From Nitrosopumilales archaeon (GTDB taxonomy: Archaea > Thermoproteota > Nitrososphaeria > Nitrososphaerales > Nitrososphaeraceae), in the NCBI GenBank assembly GCA_009665115.1, contig WJXE01000137.1, forward strand, positions 1 through 5,345: a DNA stretch of 5,345 bases, in the 5' to 3' direction. The position numbers were made by a program, and so were the translations under genes. The notes beneath the pieces were generated by a model that saw only the letters and a list, made by a program, of their open reading frames with translations, ran no database searches and was not told the DNA's origin. Within the stretch, counting starts at the first letter, position 1. Every line of letters begins with the position of its first letter. Of the stretch, positions 5,068 to 5,345 are shown piece after piece.

Positions 5068-5345
5068 ATGTTCCATTACCGGCAGCAGCACTTGATACAA
5101 TTTACAAACGATAAAAGAATTGTATTTTTGGCTTACTTTCTTGTGCTAACCGTATTTTTGGCTCATGCCATCTCTTATTCGAATATCGCGGTAGAGGGAC
5201 AACAACAAATATCATCTAAATTGAATGTAAGAATTACATACCCTCCACCACGCCAACAAGTTCCGATTGGTAACAGTCTCACAATATTCGGAACATCAAC
5301 ATATAATACGACTAAAGATTGCACTGTTTATGCAAATTCAAATGA
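5068..5345 (+). CDS. secreted protein with Ig-like motif, 3' partial
   Basis: The first 92 codons of a gene that runs off the right edge. The basic N-terminus (RQQHLIQFTNDKR) is followed by a hydrophobic segment at 18-35 (IVFLAYFLVLTVFLAHAI). This is a probable signal peptide, with a candidate A-x-A cleavage site after A34, or else a membrane anchor. The mature part begins with a Gln/Ser-rich linker and then RITYPPPRQQVPIGNSLTIFGTS (55-77) and DCTVYANSN (84-92). From memory, this pattern of a proline-rich strand, VPxGxxLTIxGTS, and a DCxV strand recurs in extracellular beta-sandwich proteins of Nitrosocosmicus-type archaea. The function of that family is not known to me. Cell-surface or S-layer-associated roles are plausible. 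The ATG at 5068 is the first in-frame start after a TAA at 5026-5028. Domain count and C-terminal anchoring lie outside the window. Confidence 0.8.
   Translation, partial: MFHYRQQHLIQFTNDKRIVFLAYFLVLTVFLAHAISYSNIAVEGQQQISSKLNVRITYPPPRQQVPIGNSLTIFGTSTYNTTKDCTVYANSN

Overview
The window looks like chromosomal DNA of an ammonia-oxidising archaeon of the Nitrososphaerota (Thaumarchaeota), most likely the Nitrososphaerales and perhaps near Candidatus Nitrosocosmicus. I infer this from four things. The base composition is moderately AT-rich. Genes have archaeal TATA boxes 25-35 nt upstream of their starts. The histidine kinase has a soluble TRASH-like/TrmB-like sensory half. The secreted protein at the right edge has an ITYPP...QVPIGNSLTI Ig-like motif that I associate with this group. 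No database search was possible, so the taxonomy is an inference.

Layout, left to right. Positions 1-437 hold no intact gene but contain a decayed winged-helix regulator (186-390, plus strand) with a one-base frameshift and an in-frame 21-bp duplication. A 7-bp-stem hairpin (414-432) sits just behind the next gene. 438-1955 (minus) is a soluble sensor histidine kinase. 1956-2352 has no confident gene, only a relay of short overlapping plus-strand frames that may be a small decayed gene. 2353-2877 (minus) is a HemK2/Mtq2-type class I SAM-dependent methyltransferase with a TTG start. 2878-3080 is a spacer. 3081-3461 (minus) is a small B-box-like zinc protein, tightly coupled behind a GT4-type glycosyltransferase (3466-4653, minus). 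A compact divergent promoter (4654-4748) separates the glycosyltransferase from an AbrB-type DNA-binding protein (4749-4967, plus). A secreted Ig-like protein (5068 onward, plus) runs off the right edge.

The genes do not form one obvious pathway. The clearest functional unit is the glycosyltransferase/zinc-protein pair, which reads as one minus-strand transcript. Its promoter is arranged back to back with that of abrB: two perfect AT palindromes sit at the same distance from the two start codons, so the AbrB protein is a reasonable candidate regulator of both. The kinase has no adjacent response regulator. The methyltransferase is probably a housekeeping enzyme that modifies translation release factor aRF1.

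I did not find a clear new multi-gene system. The items most worth a second look are the winged-helix pseudogene, the glycosyltransferase with substituted catalytic glutamates and its zinc-finger partner, the symmetrical divergent promoter, and the unexplained 1956-2352 region.
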